From contig JAJUHK010000013.1 of assembly GCA_029279945.1 (NCBI GenBank), positions 1 to 44,000 on the forward strand: a stretch of 44,000 nucleotides of DNA, written 5' to 3'. The notes beneath the pieces were generated by a model. The model was given only the letters and a program-made list of their open reading frames with translations, was not told where the DNA came from and did not search any database. This document shows positions 16,663 through 25,818 of the stretch, one piece after another (within the stretch, counting starts at the first letter, position 1; the number at the start of each line of letters is the position of its first letter). The translations under genes and the position numbers were made by a program. The DNA comes from Pseudidiomarina indica (lineage in GTDB: Bacteria > Pseudomonadota > Gammaproteobacteria > Enterobacterales > Alteromonadaceae).

Positions 16663-17703
16663 ATGACAGCAGTAATGATTGACCTCAAGGGGACTGAGTT
16701 AAGCGCAGAAGAGCGGGAATTGTTGGCTCATCCAGCGGTTGGCGGTGTTATTTTCTTTACCCGTAACTACGAGAATCAGCAACAGTTATCTGAGTTGGTG
16801 CGCCAAACGCGAGCAGCGGCACGGAACCCTTTGATTCTTGCCGTTGACCATGAAGGTGGACGTGTCCAACGTTTCCGTGAAGGGTTTAGCCAAATTCCTC
16901 CAATGGCTACGATCGGCCGTAGTGCAGCCTCGCTTGAACAGGCACTGTGTTGGGCGCAAGAATTAGGGTGGCTTATGGCCAATGAAGTGATGGCTATGGA
17001 TATCGATATTAGTTTTGCGCCAGTACTCGACGTAAATGGTATTAGCGAAGTTATCGGCGACCGTGCATTTGCAACATCTGCGGAGCAAATTATTCCAATT
17101 GCACGAGCCTTTATTCGTGGTATGCGGCAAGCGGGGATGAAAGCAACGGGTAAACATTTCCCTGGACATGGTTCGGTGCGTGCTGACTCTCATTTTGAAA
17201 TACCTATCGATAACCGCAGTTGGGAGGAAATCCGCAGGATAGATTTGCCGCCGTTTGTAGAACTAATTCATTGTCTAGATGCAATAATGCCAGCACATGT
17301 GATTTATCCTGCAGTTGATGATAAGCCTGCTGGATTCTCCAGTTACTGGTTGCAAGATATTTTACGATCGCAGCTACAGTTTGATGGGGTCATTTTTAGT
17401 GATGACTTGGCGATGGCTGGTGCGACCGTTGCTGGAACTATGGCTGAACGTGCTCATGCAGCGCTGGACGCCGGCTGTGATATGGTACTCGTGTGTAATG
17501 ATCGAGCCGGAGCGTTCACGGTGATTGAAGCTGTAGCTGACCGAGTTGCTGAAAACTTATCGGTTGCAACACGTTGTTACCAGCGCTTGAGTAAGCCTGC
17601 GGGAATGCCTATGCAAATCTTAGTAAATCATCCGCGGTGGCACGGCGCGCAGGCTATTTTAGCTGAAATTGAAAAGGCGTGTCAGGTGACGTCACTTTCG
17701 TAA
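16663..17703 (+). CDS. nagZ: Beta-N-acetylhexosaminidase
   Basis: NagZ is a cytoplasmic GH3 enzyme that removes N-acetylglucosamine from anhydro-muropeptides in cell-wall recycling and so influences AmpC induction. The 346-aa protein carries the substrate loop [11 protein letters not shown] (61-71), the catalytic KHFPGHG...DSH loop (164-177) with His177, and the nucleophile Asp248 in FSDDLAMAG. All key residues are present. The 3' end overlaps convergent queC by 22 bp. Confidence 0.96.
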   Translation: MTAVMIDLKGTELSAEERELLAHPAVGGVIFFTRNYENQQQLSELVRQTRAAARNPLILAVDHEGGRVQRFREGFSQIPPMATIGRSAASLEQALCWAQELGWLMANEVMAMDIDISFAPVLDVNGISEVIGDRAFATSAEQIIPIARAFIRGMRQAGMKATGKHFPGHGSVRADSHFEIPIDNRSWEEIRRIDLPPFVELIHCLDAIMPAHVIYPAVDDKPAGFSSYWLQDILRSQLQFDGVIFSDDLAMAGATVAGTMAERAHAALDAGCDMVLVCNDRAGAFTVIEAVADRVAENLSVATRCYQRLSKPAGMPMQILVNHPRWHGAQAILAEIEKACQVTSLS

Positions 17704-18347
17704 GTGAGTGGGTCGGTGACGTGGTTCGTGGCAAATGCGGCCAGCCGTTCGGTACAGGCCGAGCATTTACCGCATGCATGAGTACGGCCATTGTAGCAGG
17801 TCCACGTTTGGCTGTAGTCGAGGTTCATGGCCAAGCCAGCGGCAAGTATCTCGGCCTTATCACAGTGTAGATAAGGGACTTCAATGCGAACCGGCTCGTA
17901 GTTTGCAATCAAACTCACCGCATTCATCTTCTCTACAAATTCGGGGCGACAGTCGGGGTAGATTGCATGGTCACCCGAATGCGCACCGTAATATACAGCC
18001 TCAGCATGAATACTTACTGCATAGCCGATCGCCAGCGATAGTAAAATCATATTCCGATTAGGAACCACCGTCGACCGCATGTTGTCTTCCTCATATTCAC
18101 CTTCAGGAATAGCAATATCGGACGTTAATGAGCTACCCGCAAGCAAGCTGTTAATGGCTGTAATATCAACAATTTTATGCGGCACGTTAAGCTGCTGACA
18201 CACTGTTGCTGCAGCATCAAGTTCACGAACATGGCGCTGTCCATAGTTAAAACTGAGTGCATAGACGTTATGTCCTTGCTTTAACGCATGATGGAGCACA
18301 GTGAACGAATCCATACCACCTGAATAGATGACGACAACTTTTGCCAT
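17682..18347 (-). CDS. queC: 7-cyano-7-deazaguanine synthase
   Basis: QueC converts 7-carboxy-7-deazaguanine, ATP and ammonia to preQ0 in queuosine synthesis. The 221-aa protein shows the PP-loop SGGMDS (residues 9-14), the NYGQRH motif, and a C-terminal zinc site of four cysteines in [15 protein letters not shown]. The gene is divergent from queE, which makes its substrate, and overlaps nagZ. Confidence 0.97.
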   Translation of the reverse strand: MAKVVVIYSGGMDSFTVLHHALKQGHNVYALSFNYGQRHVRELDAAATVCQQLNVPHKIVDITAINSLLAGSSLTSDIAIPEGEYEEDNMRSTVVPNRNMILLSLAIGYAVSIHAEAVYYGAHSGDHAIYPDCRPEFVEKMNAVSLIANYEPVRIEVPYLHCDKAEILAAGLAMNLDYSQTWTCYNGRTHACGKCSACTERLAAFATNHVTDPLTYESDVT

Positions 18348-18372
18348 GTTCTTATCCTAATTTGCTGCAATG

Positions 18373-18403
18373 TACGATAGAATTTACCTGTTATTGTATC
18401 GTA
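18373..18403. promoter_or_regulatory. Inverted repeat in the queC-queE divergent intergenic region
   Basis: TACGATA (18373-18379) and TATCGTA (18397-18403) form a perfect 7-bp inverted repeat with a 17-bp spacer, in the middle of the 69-bp divergent gap. It may be a shared operator or overlap the two promoters. I see no preQ1 riboswitch fold. Confidence 0.4.
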
Positions 18404-18416
18404 ATTATATAAATTG

Positions 18417-19109
18417 ATGTTGGAGAATCCCATTAATACTCGCTATCCGTTGAATGAAGTATTCCAAACCATCCAAGGCGAAGGAATGTTTACCGGCGTT
18501 GCTGCCATCTTCATTCGTTTACAAGGTTGCCCCGTTGGTTGCCCATGGTGTGATACGCAACATACGTGGGAACAGCGAACAGCAGACCAAGTCTCGTTGG
18601 CCGAGGTGGTAGAAAAACCAAGTGCAAGCTCCGCGTGGGCATCAGCGTCAGCAACAGAAATCTTAGCCTTGCTACAACGCAAAGGATACACCGCCAAGCA
18701 TGTGGTGTTGACCGGTGGCGAACCGGCCATGTATGACCTGACGAGTTTGTGTCAGGTGTTGGAACAGGCGGGTTATCGCGTTCAAATTGAAACCAGTGGC
18801 ACCTTCTTGTTGCAAGTAACACCAACAACTTGGGTGACTGTCTCTCCCAAAATTGATATGCCAGGTGGGTTGTTGGTGCGTCCGGATTGTATGAACCGAG
18901 CGGACGAGATCAAATATCCGGTGGCGATGCAAAAGCATATCGACATGCTAGACAATCTCTTAAAATCTTGTCCTCCCCGTCCAAATGTGTCTATTGCTTT
19001 GCAGCCAATTAGCCAGCGTCCGCGGGCGACAGAGCTAGCGATTAAAACCTGTATCGAACGTAATTGGAGGCTATCGGTACAACTCCATAAATATTTAAAC
19101 ATCGAGTAA
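18417..19109 (+). CDS. queE: 7-carboxy-7-deazaguanine synthase
   Basis: QueE is a radical SAM enzyme that makes 7-carboxy-7-deazaguanine, the QueC substrate. The 230-aa product has the iron-sulfur motif as Cys38, Cys42 and Cys45 (CPVGCPWC), the SAM-binding TGGEPAMYD segment, the substrate motif FQTIQGEG near the N-terminus and SPKIDMPGG. The start is likely the ATG at 18417; the upstream TTG at 18414 is less likely. No clear Shine-Dalgarno is seen. Confidence 0.95.
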   Translation: MLENPINTRYPLNEVFQTIQGEGMFTGVAAIFIRLQGCPVGCPWCDTQHTWEQRTADQVSLAEVVEKPSASSAWASASATEILALLQRKGYTAKHVVLTGGEPAMYDLTSLCQVLEQAGYRVQIETSGTFLLQVTPTTWVTVSPKIDMPGGLLVRPDCMNRADEIKYPVAMQKHIDMLDNLLKSCPPRPNVSIALQPISQRPRATELAIKTCIERNWRLSVQLHKYLNIE

Positions 19110-19123
19110 GTCATTGCGTATTT

Positions 19124-19141
19124 TTCACTAACCCTAGTGAA
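19124..19141 (+). terminator. Short hairpin between queE and the Tad operon, possible weak terminator
   Basis: TTCACTA and TAGTGAA form a 7-bp stem with an ACCC loop, 15 bp after queE. It is followed by only TTTA, so termination would be weak. Confidence 0.4.
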
Positions 19142-19191
19142 TTTATGGCTACACTGAGCTTTCAGATGGTTTAACCAAAAGGAAGCGCAAC

Positions 19192-19491
19192 ATGTGGCAG
19201 GACACTCATTCTTCTCCCCACCATAGCACATGCCGGCGAATTCAAGGTCAGGGCATGACTGAATACATCATCATAGTAGCATTGGTAGCCGTGGCAGCTA
19301 TCGGTGTGTATTCCTTGTTGGGCAAAACTGTGCGCGGTCAAGTAGCTGGTATCGCGAGTGAAATCACCGGACAAAGTGCTAATAGCCAATTGAATACCGC
19401 CCGCAGTGCTGCACGTCGTGCCAATACGCTTAGCCGGCAGGATGTCACTTTAGGTAACTACGATGAAGTTACTGAGTCTGGCAACCAATAG
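19192..19491 (+). CDS. Flp-type type IVb prepilin, likely major pilin
   Basis: This 99-aa protein has a short charged leader ending RIQG, then QGMTE and a long hydrophobic segment (YIIIVALVAVAAIGVYSLLG). Prepilin peptidase cleavage between Gly and Gln gives a mature protein of 80 residues with Glu at position 5, the type IV pilin rule, and tyrosine next to it as in Flp pilins. A serine/alanine/arginine-rich tail (SAARRAN) is usual for the longer gammaproteobacterial Flp pilins. It opens the Tad operon and has AAGGAA 8 bases before the ATG. It is the best candidate for the major fibre subunit. Confidence 0.88.
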   Translation: MWQDTHSSPHHSTCRRIQGQGMTEYIIIVALVAVAAIGVYSLLGKTVRGQVAGIASEITGQSANSQLNTARSAARRANTLSRQDVTLGNYDEVTESGNQ

Positions 19492-20662
19492 TTCTGCGTC
19501 GGCAGGGTACGTGAGCATTCTCACCCTCCCCGTGGTCGCTGCGTTATTGTTACTTTTATTAGGTAGCGCGACGCAGCAGCATCGATTGCAGCGACAATGG
19601 CACCTACAAAGTGCAGCAGATGCCATGGCACTCAGTGCAGCAACGATAATGGCACGAGAATTCAATCTATTGGCAATTGTGAATCGTGCCATCATCGCCA
19701 ATCAGGTTACTCGTGGTCAACTGCTCGGTCTGAGTAGTTGGTACAGCAATCTTGCAACTGCTGCTTTGCGATTAGCTGTGGTCAGTTCCGTGATTCCTTA
19801 TGTCAATGTATTGACCCGCTATCTAGCAACAATCATGCAACGAATTGAACAGCCCTTACGCGCAATCATTCAAGCGGCATTGGTGATGCAGCAAGTGGTT
19901 GAAACGGTGTTGCACACGGCGCAATGGATGATTCGCTCATCGTTCGCCATGCTGATCCCTAAAACGTTAACTGAACTGGCACAACGGCAGCAGGTTGCGG
20001 AGCAATCATGGGAGATATTTCATAGTCCGGGATTAATAGAATTTCCTTGGTTATGGTGGCGTGTAGTTACGCCACAGTTGGGTGTGCAGGACGAAAGCCT
20101 ACTGGCCGATATGGTGACTGCAAGCCGTGACCCATTTTCTCAAAGTCGTAGTTATCGCTGGCTGGACGGTGGGTTAGTGCGGATTCAAAAAACGGGTGGA
20201 AGTGAGCTTCAGGTTGAGCAATATGGGCGTTGGGGTTGGCAAGCGTTAGATACTGTGGCAGTACATATAAATTTACTGTTCACTCGCCAAGAAATACCGT
20301 GGGGGTATGGGGCAGCCTACCAAACAACAGCAATCAATCGTATGACGAATGACGCCTTTGGTCGTAGTCGGAGGAGTAACCCGCGGACAACCCGCGGTGC
20401 CGTTGCAAATCAACACAATTATGGCGTGGCGTTGAACCCGCAGTATTTTAACCAACGCGAACTGCTGCCAACTGAATGGCCTGCGGTTATTGTTAAGTTC
20501 GATCGCGTTGTCGCCAAAGCTGGCTTACGTTTTTCCCGACCGCCACAAATGCCGCGTCGCGATGGTCGTATCGAACGAGCAAACTTATTTAATCCATTGT
20601 GGGAACCAGAGTTACAAGCACTGACCACTGCAGACAAACTTGTATTGGAGCGGTTTTTATGA
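19463..20662 (+). CDS. TadG-like Tad locus protein
   Basis: The 399-aa protein has an N-terminal membrane segment (VSILTLPVVAALLLLLLGSA, about residues 17-36), followed by the LQSAADAMALSAATIMAREFN helix region (about 46-66) that is characteristic of TadE/TadG-like proteins. The remaining 330 residues look extracytoplasmic and have no von Willebrand domain that I recognise. TadG proteins are minor components of the Tad system. The gene overlaps the pilin gene by 29 bp and the next gene by the four bases ATGA. Confidence 0.72.
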   Translation: MKLLSLATNSSASAGYVSILTLPVVAALLLLLLGSATQQHRLQRQWHLQSAADAMALSAATIMAREFNLLAIVNRAIIANQVTRGQLLGLSSWYSNLATAALRLAVVSSVIPYVNVLTRYLATIMQRIEQPLRAIIQAALVMQQVVETVLHTAQWMIRSSFAMLIPKTLTELAQRQQVAEQSWEIFHSPGLIEFPWLWWRVVTPQLGVQDESLLADMVTASRDPFSQSRSYRWLDGGLVRIQKTGGSELQVEQYGRWGWQALDTVAVHINLLFTRQEIPWGYGAAYQTTAINRMTNDAFGRSRRSNPRTTRGAVANQHNYGVALNPQYFNQRELLPTEWPAVIVKFDRVVAKAGLRFSRPPQMPRRDGRIERANLFNPLWEPELQALTTADKLVLERFL

Positions 20663-21204
20663 AGCTAAGGAAGAAGCAACAAGGTCAAGGAATGGTCGAG
20701 CTTTTGCTGCTAACCAGTTTACTAGGGGTCACCTTTTGGCTGAGTGTTAGTCAGCTAAACCATGCCCTTAATGAGCAACATGAGCAACTGGATAGCATCC
20801 GTGCCGATATGTTCCAACCGGTGCCACAACCAACCTGGCAGCGCCACCCCGGTGATCAATTTAGTCAGCAGGTTGGGAGAGTATTACGGCCTATGCAGCA
20901 GTATACACAGTTAAATGTTGCGCTGGATAATCTCTATAGCGTTGGCAGTGACCACCATCAATATTCATTGGCGCGTTTGGTCGACGGTTGGCAAGCGCAG
21001 CATGCAGGTGATCTGATCAAACTGCCACAGGCATTAACGTTGAGTCATTATGTCGAACAGTTGGGACTTGGCCATGTCCTGAATTTTGTCGGGTATTTAC
21101 CCATTGCTAAAGAGCTTACTAAGGAACAGTTGCAATTAGGTAAGGTTGCGCCGGATGTTACGCCGTTTGAACTACGTTGCCGAGCTGAGCCATGTCGGCA
21201 ATAA
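20659..21204 (+). CDS. Prepilin-like protein, possibly TadE-like minor pilin
   Basis: This 181-aa protein has a positively charged leader (MKLRKKQQG) and then QGMVE and a hydrophobic helix (LLLLTSLLGVTFWLSV). This is a prepilin peptidase site with Glu at mature position 5. The rest (about 150 residues) is polar and likely periplasmic, with two cysteines near the C-terminus (RCRAEPCRQ) that could form a disulfide. The ATG at 20659 overlaps the upstream stop (ATGA). I read it as a minor pilin in the place of TadE. Confidence 0.68.
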   Translation: MKLRKKQQGQGMVELLLLTSLLGVTFWLSVSQLNHALNEQHEQLDSIRADMFQPVPQPTWQRHPGDQFSQQVGRVLRPMQQYTQLNVALDNLYSVGSDHHQYSLARLVDGWQAQHAGDLIKLPQALTLSHYVEQLGLGHVLNFVGYLPIAKELTKEQLQLGKVAPDVTPFELRCRAEPCRQ

Positions 21205-21704
21205 CAGGTTGGTTACAACAACATGCACGACGTGTTGCTGCAGCAGCCACAGGGGCGCTCTGGCAATTGCATGAACCTCAGCTGGTGTCACAATTAGTCA
21301 GCCTGCTTAGTTGTACGTTGCTGAGCCAAGCGCCACAGCACTATTTGTGTCAGGTATCACAGCAGGAATTTTGGCACGTGCATGAAATGGTTGGACACGT
21401 TTACGTTCAGTCGTTTCAATTGAAACATTCACCAGCTATGCAGCGAAACTCATGGTTAGGTGAACTCGTGGTTGAGCAATGGTTCGAGCATTACCATCTA
21501 CAAATTTTTAGTTCGCCGCACCGCACGTCTGCATTAGTGCAAGCGGCTGAGTTGCGGTTAGCACAACGGATAGTGTCATTAATGGAGATTTCACATGGAC
21601 GATATCATGCCCAGCTGGCAAACCCCGAAGCATCACTATTGTTCATCCCAGATGCGCAGAGCAACTACAGTGTGCTCATTACAAAAGGGGCAAAGCGTCG
21701 TTGA
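21192..21704 (+). CDS. Unrecognised protein in the Tad operon
   Basis: I do not recognise this 170-aa protein. It has no obvious signal peptide or membrane helix; it is rich in Gln, His and Leu and contains two cysteines (LLSCTLL, YLCQV). It overlaps the previous gene by 13 bp and the next prepilin-like gene by about 50 bp, so expression is coupled to the Tad genes. Codon use resembles the neighbours. It may be an adaptor specific to this Tad subtype, but no function can be given from sequence. Confidence 0.65.
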   Translation: MSAITGWLQQHARRVAAAATGALWQLHEPQLVSQLVSLLSCTLLSQAPQHYLCQVSQQEFWHVHEMVGHVYVQSFQLKHSPAMQRNSWLGELVVEQWFEHYHLQIFSSPHRTSALVQAAELRLAQRIVSLMEISHGRYHAQLANPEASLLFIPDAQSNYSVLITKGAKRR

Positions 21705-21864
21705 GCTATTGCTATTAGTGGTTGCGTTATGGCTCGTTTGGCACACGCCTTGGTCGAATTCGGACTTAACCATTATCAGTTATGTGCGGCGTATCACTGA
21801 AGTTGTGAGCCAGCGACTTGATTGGATTTGGAATTACTTTCTACTGAATCCTTTGGTTGGATGA
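21652..21864 (+). CDS. Third small prepilin-like protein
   Basis: This 70-aa product has a short leader ending QKG, then QSVVE and a hydrophobic stretch (LLLLVVALWLVW). It again shows Gly before the cleavage site and Glu at mature position 5. The mature chain is only 57 residues, close to classic Flp pilins. It begins inside the preceding gene; I chose the ATG at 21652 because it gives a normal leader of 13 residues. An upstream in-frame ATG at 21595 would give an unusually long leader. Confidence 0.6.
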   Translation: MRRATTVCSLQKGQSVVELLLLVVALWLVWHTPWSNSDLTIISYVRRITEVVSQRLDWIWNYFLLNPLVG

Positions 21865-21871
21865 TGCTGTC

Positions 21872-22621
21872 ATGCGCAACATCGATCGCTACAAGGTGTT
21901 GGTATTAGTTGGTGGTAGCTTGTTACTGAGCCTCGCTAGTTATCAATTAATTCAGCAATACATTGACGAGCACACCCAGCGGCAAGTTGAGCAACACCAA
22001 GAAGTAGAGGTGGGGGTTTTGGTGAGCCAGCGTGACTTAATGGCTGGTGTCGTTCTTGAGGAAGACTTTCTTGTGGTGCGACGCTACCCCCAGCGATTAG
22101 TGCAAGAGACCTGGCTACGCCCGAGTGATGCTGGTGCGATTATCGGGCTAGTAACCAGCCGATTTGTTGAACGTGGTGAACCCTTAACGGCTGAAGCTAT
22201 TACTGTGGGGCGCCGCATGGGGCTATCCGATCGAATCGCTGATGGTCGTTATGCAGTGACAGCACAAGTGTCGTTACAGCAATTACACCATGGGTTATTG
22301 CAAGTTGGCGATTGGGTAACATTACGGGGGCGAAATTACCTAGCCGATCAGGAGTTGATTGAGTTAGTAAATATTCCCGTTATCGCGTTTGATCAGTTTG
22401 AATCAGCCCAACATATTGATACCCAAGTGAGTGGGTACTTGCCAACAACGGTCACGTTTGAAATGTCCGCAGAGCAGGCACAGCAGTTTGAGCAAATTAG
22501 ACAACAAGATTTTGCGCTATGGCTGCAACACGACAGTAATTATCAGGTCAGCGTTCCTCCACGGCCGGTACGTATTCATTGGTTTGCTAGGGATAAGGCG
22601 GACAAGCATGTACTTTTTTAA
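21872..22621 (+). CDS. rcpC: RcpC/CpaB Tad pilus assembly protein
   Basis: RcpC/CpaB is a periplasmic protein that supports the outer-membrane secretin of Tad systems. The 249-aa product has an N-terminal membrane anchor (YKVLVLVGGSLLLSLASYQL) and a SAF domain (about residues 45-120, with LVSQRDLMAGVVLEEDF and GEPLTAEAI), followed by the RcpC/CpaB domain (RYAVTAQVSL, LQVGDWVTL). A TTG 15 bases upstream could extend it by five residues. It overlaps the secretin gene by 14 bp. Confidence 0.87.
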   Translation: MRNIDRYKVLVLVGGSLLLSLASYQLIQQYIDEHTQRQVEQHQEVEVGVLVSQRDLMAGVVLEEDFLVVRRYPQRLVQETWLRPSDAGAIIGLVTSRFVERGEPLTAEAITVGRRMGLSDRIADGRYAVTAQVSLQQLHHGLLQVGDWVTLRGRNYLADQELIELVNIPVIAFDQFESAQHIDTQVSGYLPTTVTFEMSAEQAQQFEQIRQQDFALWLQHDSNYQVSVPPRPVRIHWFARDKADKHVLF

Positions 22622-23804
22622 ATATCTTTGTTGGCTGATGGCTCTGAGCTTAGCGGCGATGACGGCAACTGCTCACGAAATAAAAATGCTGGTTGGCGAC
22701 ACTAAGGTGCTGCAATTGGCACAAGTGAGTAACGTTGTCGTAGGTGATGATTATATCGTACAGGTGGAGCTATTAGAGCCAGATGATCTGGTGATCAAAG
22801 CGATGCACGTTGGGCATACTGAGTTAATTTTACGCCATCAATCGGGACAATTTAGTACGTATTCAATTCACGTTACTGCACGCCCCAATGAAACTGAGCA
22901 CGCTGAACTGGCTTGGCTAAGGTCTACCTTTCCTCAGTTGGATATCCGTACGAGCGATGAGTTTGTTCAAATTCGTGGTGAGCTTGCGGGGCAATCTCAC
23001 CAGCAAGTGACACGGTTGGCGGAAAAATATCCGCACTGGTTAGTGCTGATTACCGAAGCAGAGCCACAGTTGCAAGCGATGATCGAATTGCATGTGCGGA
23101 TTTTGGAAGTGAAGCGGCAACGTGCCGAATCACTTGGTGTGAAATGGCCAAATTCTATCACTGGCCCCACTGTAAGTGATGAATCCTCACCTTGGATGAC
23201 GTTTCCAATTTTGCTGAATTCAACGATTAATTTATTGGTCCAAAGTGGCCATGCAAAAGTGCTGGCAGAGCCTAAGCTCATGGCTGCAAGCGGTGGGCAA
23301 GCAGAATTTTTAGTGGGAGGGGAAATTCCTATACCGCAGCTGAGTGCTCAAGGGGTTCCTGATGTTGAGTTCCGCGATTATGGCATTTCATTATCAATGT
23401 CGCCCACCGATTTAGGGCAAGGGAAAATATCGACACTCATTCAGGCGAAAATAAGCACTATAGACCCCGCTACGGCAGTGCAGGGTATCCCGGGCATGTT
23501 GACGCGTCGCGTTAGTAGTTTACTCACTGCAGAAAGCGGTGAGGCAATTGTATTATCTGGGCTGTTCAGCCAAGAACAATCGCAGCATTCCGATCTATTT
23601 CCGGGTTTACAACGTTTACCAATACTTGGTGAGCTGTTCACTTCACAAGATTTCCGTACGGCCCAAACAGAGTTTGTGGTTGTGGTAACCCCAACGTTGC
23701 TGTCACACAAAAAGCAGCAACGGTTAGCCCATCAACAAGCGCAAATGGCGATTGAAAACTTTCGTCGCGCTATTAATTGTGTAGGACTTTATGATGAGCT
23801 CTGA
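22608..23804 (+). CDS. rcpA: RcpA/CpaC Tad secretin
   Basis: This is the outer-membrane channel of the Tad system. The 398-aa protein has a signal peptide (cut likely after TAHA region, about residue 22) and an N-terminal pilus/secretin domain with strands VGDTKVLQL and VGHTELIL. A BON-like or N1-type region follows, then the secretin barrel domain. The barrel domain carries the conserved AEPKLMAASGGQAEFLVGGEIPIP and ESGEAIVLSGL motifs and ends in TEFVVVVTPTLL. I place the start at 22608; the upstream in-frame extension reads through rcpC and has no signal sequence. Confidence 0.92.
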   Translation: MYFFKYLCWLMALSLAAMTATAHEIKMLVGDTKVLQLAQVSNVVVGDDYIVQVELLEPDDLVIKAMHVGHTELILRHQSGQFSTYSIHVTARPNETEHAELAWLRSTFPQLDIRTSDEFVQIRGELAGQSHQQVTRLAEKYPHWLVLITEAEPQLQAMIELHVRILEVKRQRAESLGVKWPNSITGPTVSDESSPWMTFPILLNSTINLLVQSGHAKVLAEPKLMAASGGQAEFLVGGEIPIPQLSAQGVPDVEFRDYGISLSMSPTDLGQGKISTLIQAKISTIDPATAVQGIPGMLTRRVSSLLTAESGEAIVLSGLFSQEQSQHSDLFPGLQRLPILGELFTSQDFRTAQTEFVVVVTPTLLSHKKQQRLAHQQAQMAIENFRRAINCVGLYDEL

Positions 23805-24967
23805 ACAACAGCTAGCAGGTCATTACCTGCGCCGAACACTACAACGTAGTCAGCACAATATTGAAGCCATGACACCAGCAGAGTTACATCAGCATGCCTT
23901 ACACTTGTTGGATGATTACCGAATGTCATTGTCGCCGGAGCGAGCTGCACAATTGCTGCCGCTCATGAACGATATTGTGAATGACTGTATCGGCTTAGGG
24001 CCGTTAACCAACTTACTGCAAGACGCCAGTATTAGTGAAATCATGGTCAATGATTTTCAAACTATTTTCATTGAACGAAATGGTCAACTAGCTCCAAGTA
24101 CTGTTACTTTTGCTAATGAAGCTGAGCTGTTACGGGTCATCGAGCGAATTATTACTCCGCTTGGGCGGCGCCTTGATAGCTCGCAACCCATGGTTGATGC
24201 TCGTTTGCCAGATGGTTCTCGGATCAACGCTGTATTGGGCCCGCTGGCGCTACGCGGTAGTTGCTTGACGATTCGAAAGTTTCTAGCCAAACAACTGACG
24301 TTCCCGGAACTGGTTGCACAGGGGGCATTATCGCAGGCAGCAGCTAATTATCTAGTGCAGAGCGTTGAAGCGCGGCGAAATATCGTTATTGCTGGCGGTA
24401 CGGGAACAGGTAAAACAACATTATTAAATACGCTTGCCAGTGCTGTTCCCCCCCCAACAACGAATTGTCACTATTGAAGATGCCGCAGAGCTAAAGCTTA
24501 GCCATGATAATTTGATTGCCCTTGAAGCACGACCAGCGAACGCCGAAGGAAAAGGGCAAATAACAATTCGGGAATTGCTCATTAATGCGCTCCGTATGCG
24601 GCCCGATCGGATTATTGTAGGTGAATGCCGCGGGGCAGAAGCGTTGGACATGTTACAGGCAATGAATACTGGTCATGAAGGGTCGTTAACTACGTTACAT
24701 GCTAATAGCGCTCGGGAAGCGTTACAACGGTTAGAAGTCATGGTATTGATGGCTGGCTTTGAGATCCCGTTACTTGCCATTCGGCAGCAAATTGTCGCCG
24801 CGATTGATGTGATTGTTCATATTAAAAGAACGTCAATGGGACAGCGTGTTGTTCATGAAATCAGTGAGGTCGTGGGAGTGGATGCCAATGTGATCCAATT
24901 GAATCGCATGTTCTATCACGATGGCGAACAGTTAGTCGAAACGGGAGTGATATCGGCGTGGACTTAA
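23791..24967 (+). pseudogene. tadA: TadA/CpaF secretion ATPase, interrupted by a frameshift at a C8 tract
   Basis: TadA/CpaF is the hexameric ATPase that drives Tad pilus assembly. The reading frame from 23791 covers the N-terminal domain and Walker A (GGTGTGKTTLL), then ends at 24477 after a run of eight C (24448-24455). The rest continues in the next frame: IVTIEDAAEL, the arginine/glutamate motifs, GECRGAEALDMLQAMNTGHE (Walker B region) and the HANSAREAL His box, to a stop at 24967. Removing one C gives a continuous 391-aa protein, slightly short for the family. All catalytic motifs are otherwise intact, so any inactivation is recent or reversible. It overlaps rcpA by 14 bp and tadB by 10 bp. 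Confidence 0.9.
24448..24455 (+). repeat. Poly-C tract (C8) inside tadA
   Basis: Eight consecutive C follow GCTGTT and precede AACAACG, about 35 bases after the Walker A codons. Tract lengths of 7 or 10 keep tadA in frame; 8 or 9 truncate it. Homopolymeric C/G tracts of this length are typical slipped-strand mispairing sites in contingency genes. Confidence 0.92.
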
Positions 24968-25818
24968 TAATGCCTATGGTCATCATTCTCACTGTTACCA
25001 TGTTCATTATCAGTGGTATTTATGGGCTGCACTATGTAAGCCAGCGTTGGCGCAAGCCTGCGCAATTCTGGTTAGCGGAAAGTACCGAAAGCTCATTGGC
25101 TGCATTTTTAATATACGTTCCAGCTCGCGTTTTTTGGGAGCGTATCTTATGGCTACTACTCCCTATTCTAGTGATATTAGCAATGCTAGTTTCACTATGG
25201 ATAAGCGTGGTTACTGCATTGGGTATTGTGGTCTTACTCCTGCTGTTAAAACGTCGACTACTACAACGCCGATATCGCTTGATTAATGAACAATTGCCTG
25301 ACGCCATCGATTTGTTGGTAACTGCCATGCAAGCTGGCTTAAGTTTTGCTGCGGCATTGGAGCGTAGCACACCACAGCTGTCGGTACCGTTACGTCATGA
25401 ATGGACGTTATTACTTCGTCAATTGCGGCTTGGCGATTCGATGGAATTTGTACTACAGCAATTTTATCAGCGCATCCAAACGCAAGCGGTCATGCAGTTA
25501 TTACTTACAATTCAGCTTGGCTTGCAGCATGGCGCACAACAGGTTGAGATACTACAGCGATTAGCAACCAACTTGCGGCAACAGCACTACGCGGTTGAAC
25601 GGGTTAAAAGTTTATCTGCACAAGCACGAATGCAGGGTAAAGTGATGATTATATTGCCACTGTTGTTATTCTTTGGATTACATCATCTACACCCACAAAA
25701 TACCTCCATCTTACTCACCACACAGTTGGGCAATACTTTGCTTATTTTCTGCGTCGCCTTACTGGGGATGGGCCACTTTATTGTCCGGCAAATACTAGGA
25801 CGAGCCTATGCACGCTGA
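24958..25818 (+). CDS. tadB: TadB inner-membrane platform protein
   Basis: TadB is one of two GspF-like proteins forming the inner-membrane base on which TadA acts. The 286-aa protein has an N-terminal membrane segment, two more helices (about residues 60-97), and a type II secretion F domain (LPDAIDLLVTAMQAGLSFAA about residues 113-132 to LSAQARMQGKVMIILPLLLF). A final helix closes the C-terminus. The likely start is the GTG at 24958, preceded by GGGAG; the ATG at 24970 is an alternative. Confidence 0.9.
   Translation: MDLIMPMVIILTVTMFIISGIYGLHYVSQRWRKPAQFWLAESTESSLAAFLIYVPARVFWERILWLLLPILVILAMLVSLWISVVTALGIVVLLLLLKRRLLQRRYRLINEQLPDAIDLLVTAMQAGLSFAAALERSTPQLSVPLRHEWTLLLRQLRLGDSMEFVLQQFYQRIQTQAVMQLLLTIQLGLQHGAQQVEILQRLATNLRQQHYAVERVKSLSAQARMQGKVMIILPLLLFFGLHHLHPQNTSILLTTQLGNTLLIFCVALLGMGHFIVRQILGRAYAR

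Noticed and set aside
18348-18416. preQ1 riboswitch in the queC-queE gap
   Set aside because: The gap is only 69 bp and shows no preQ1 aptamer pattern; only a simple inverted repeat is present.
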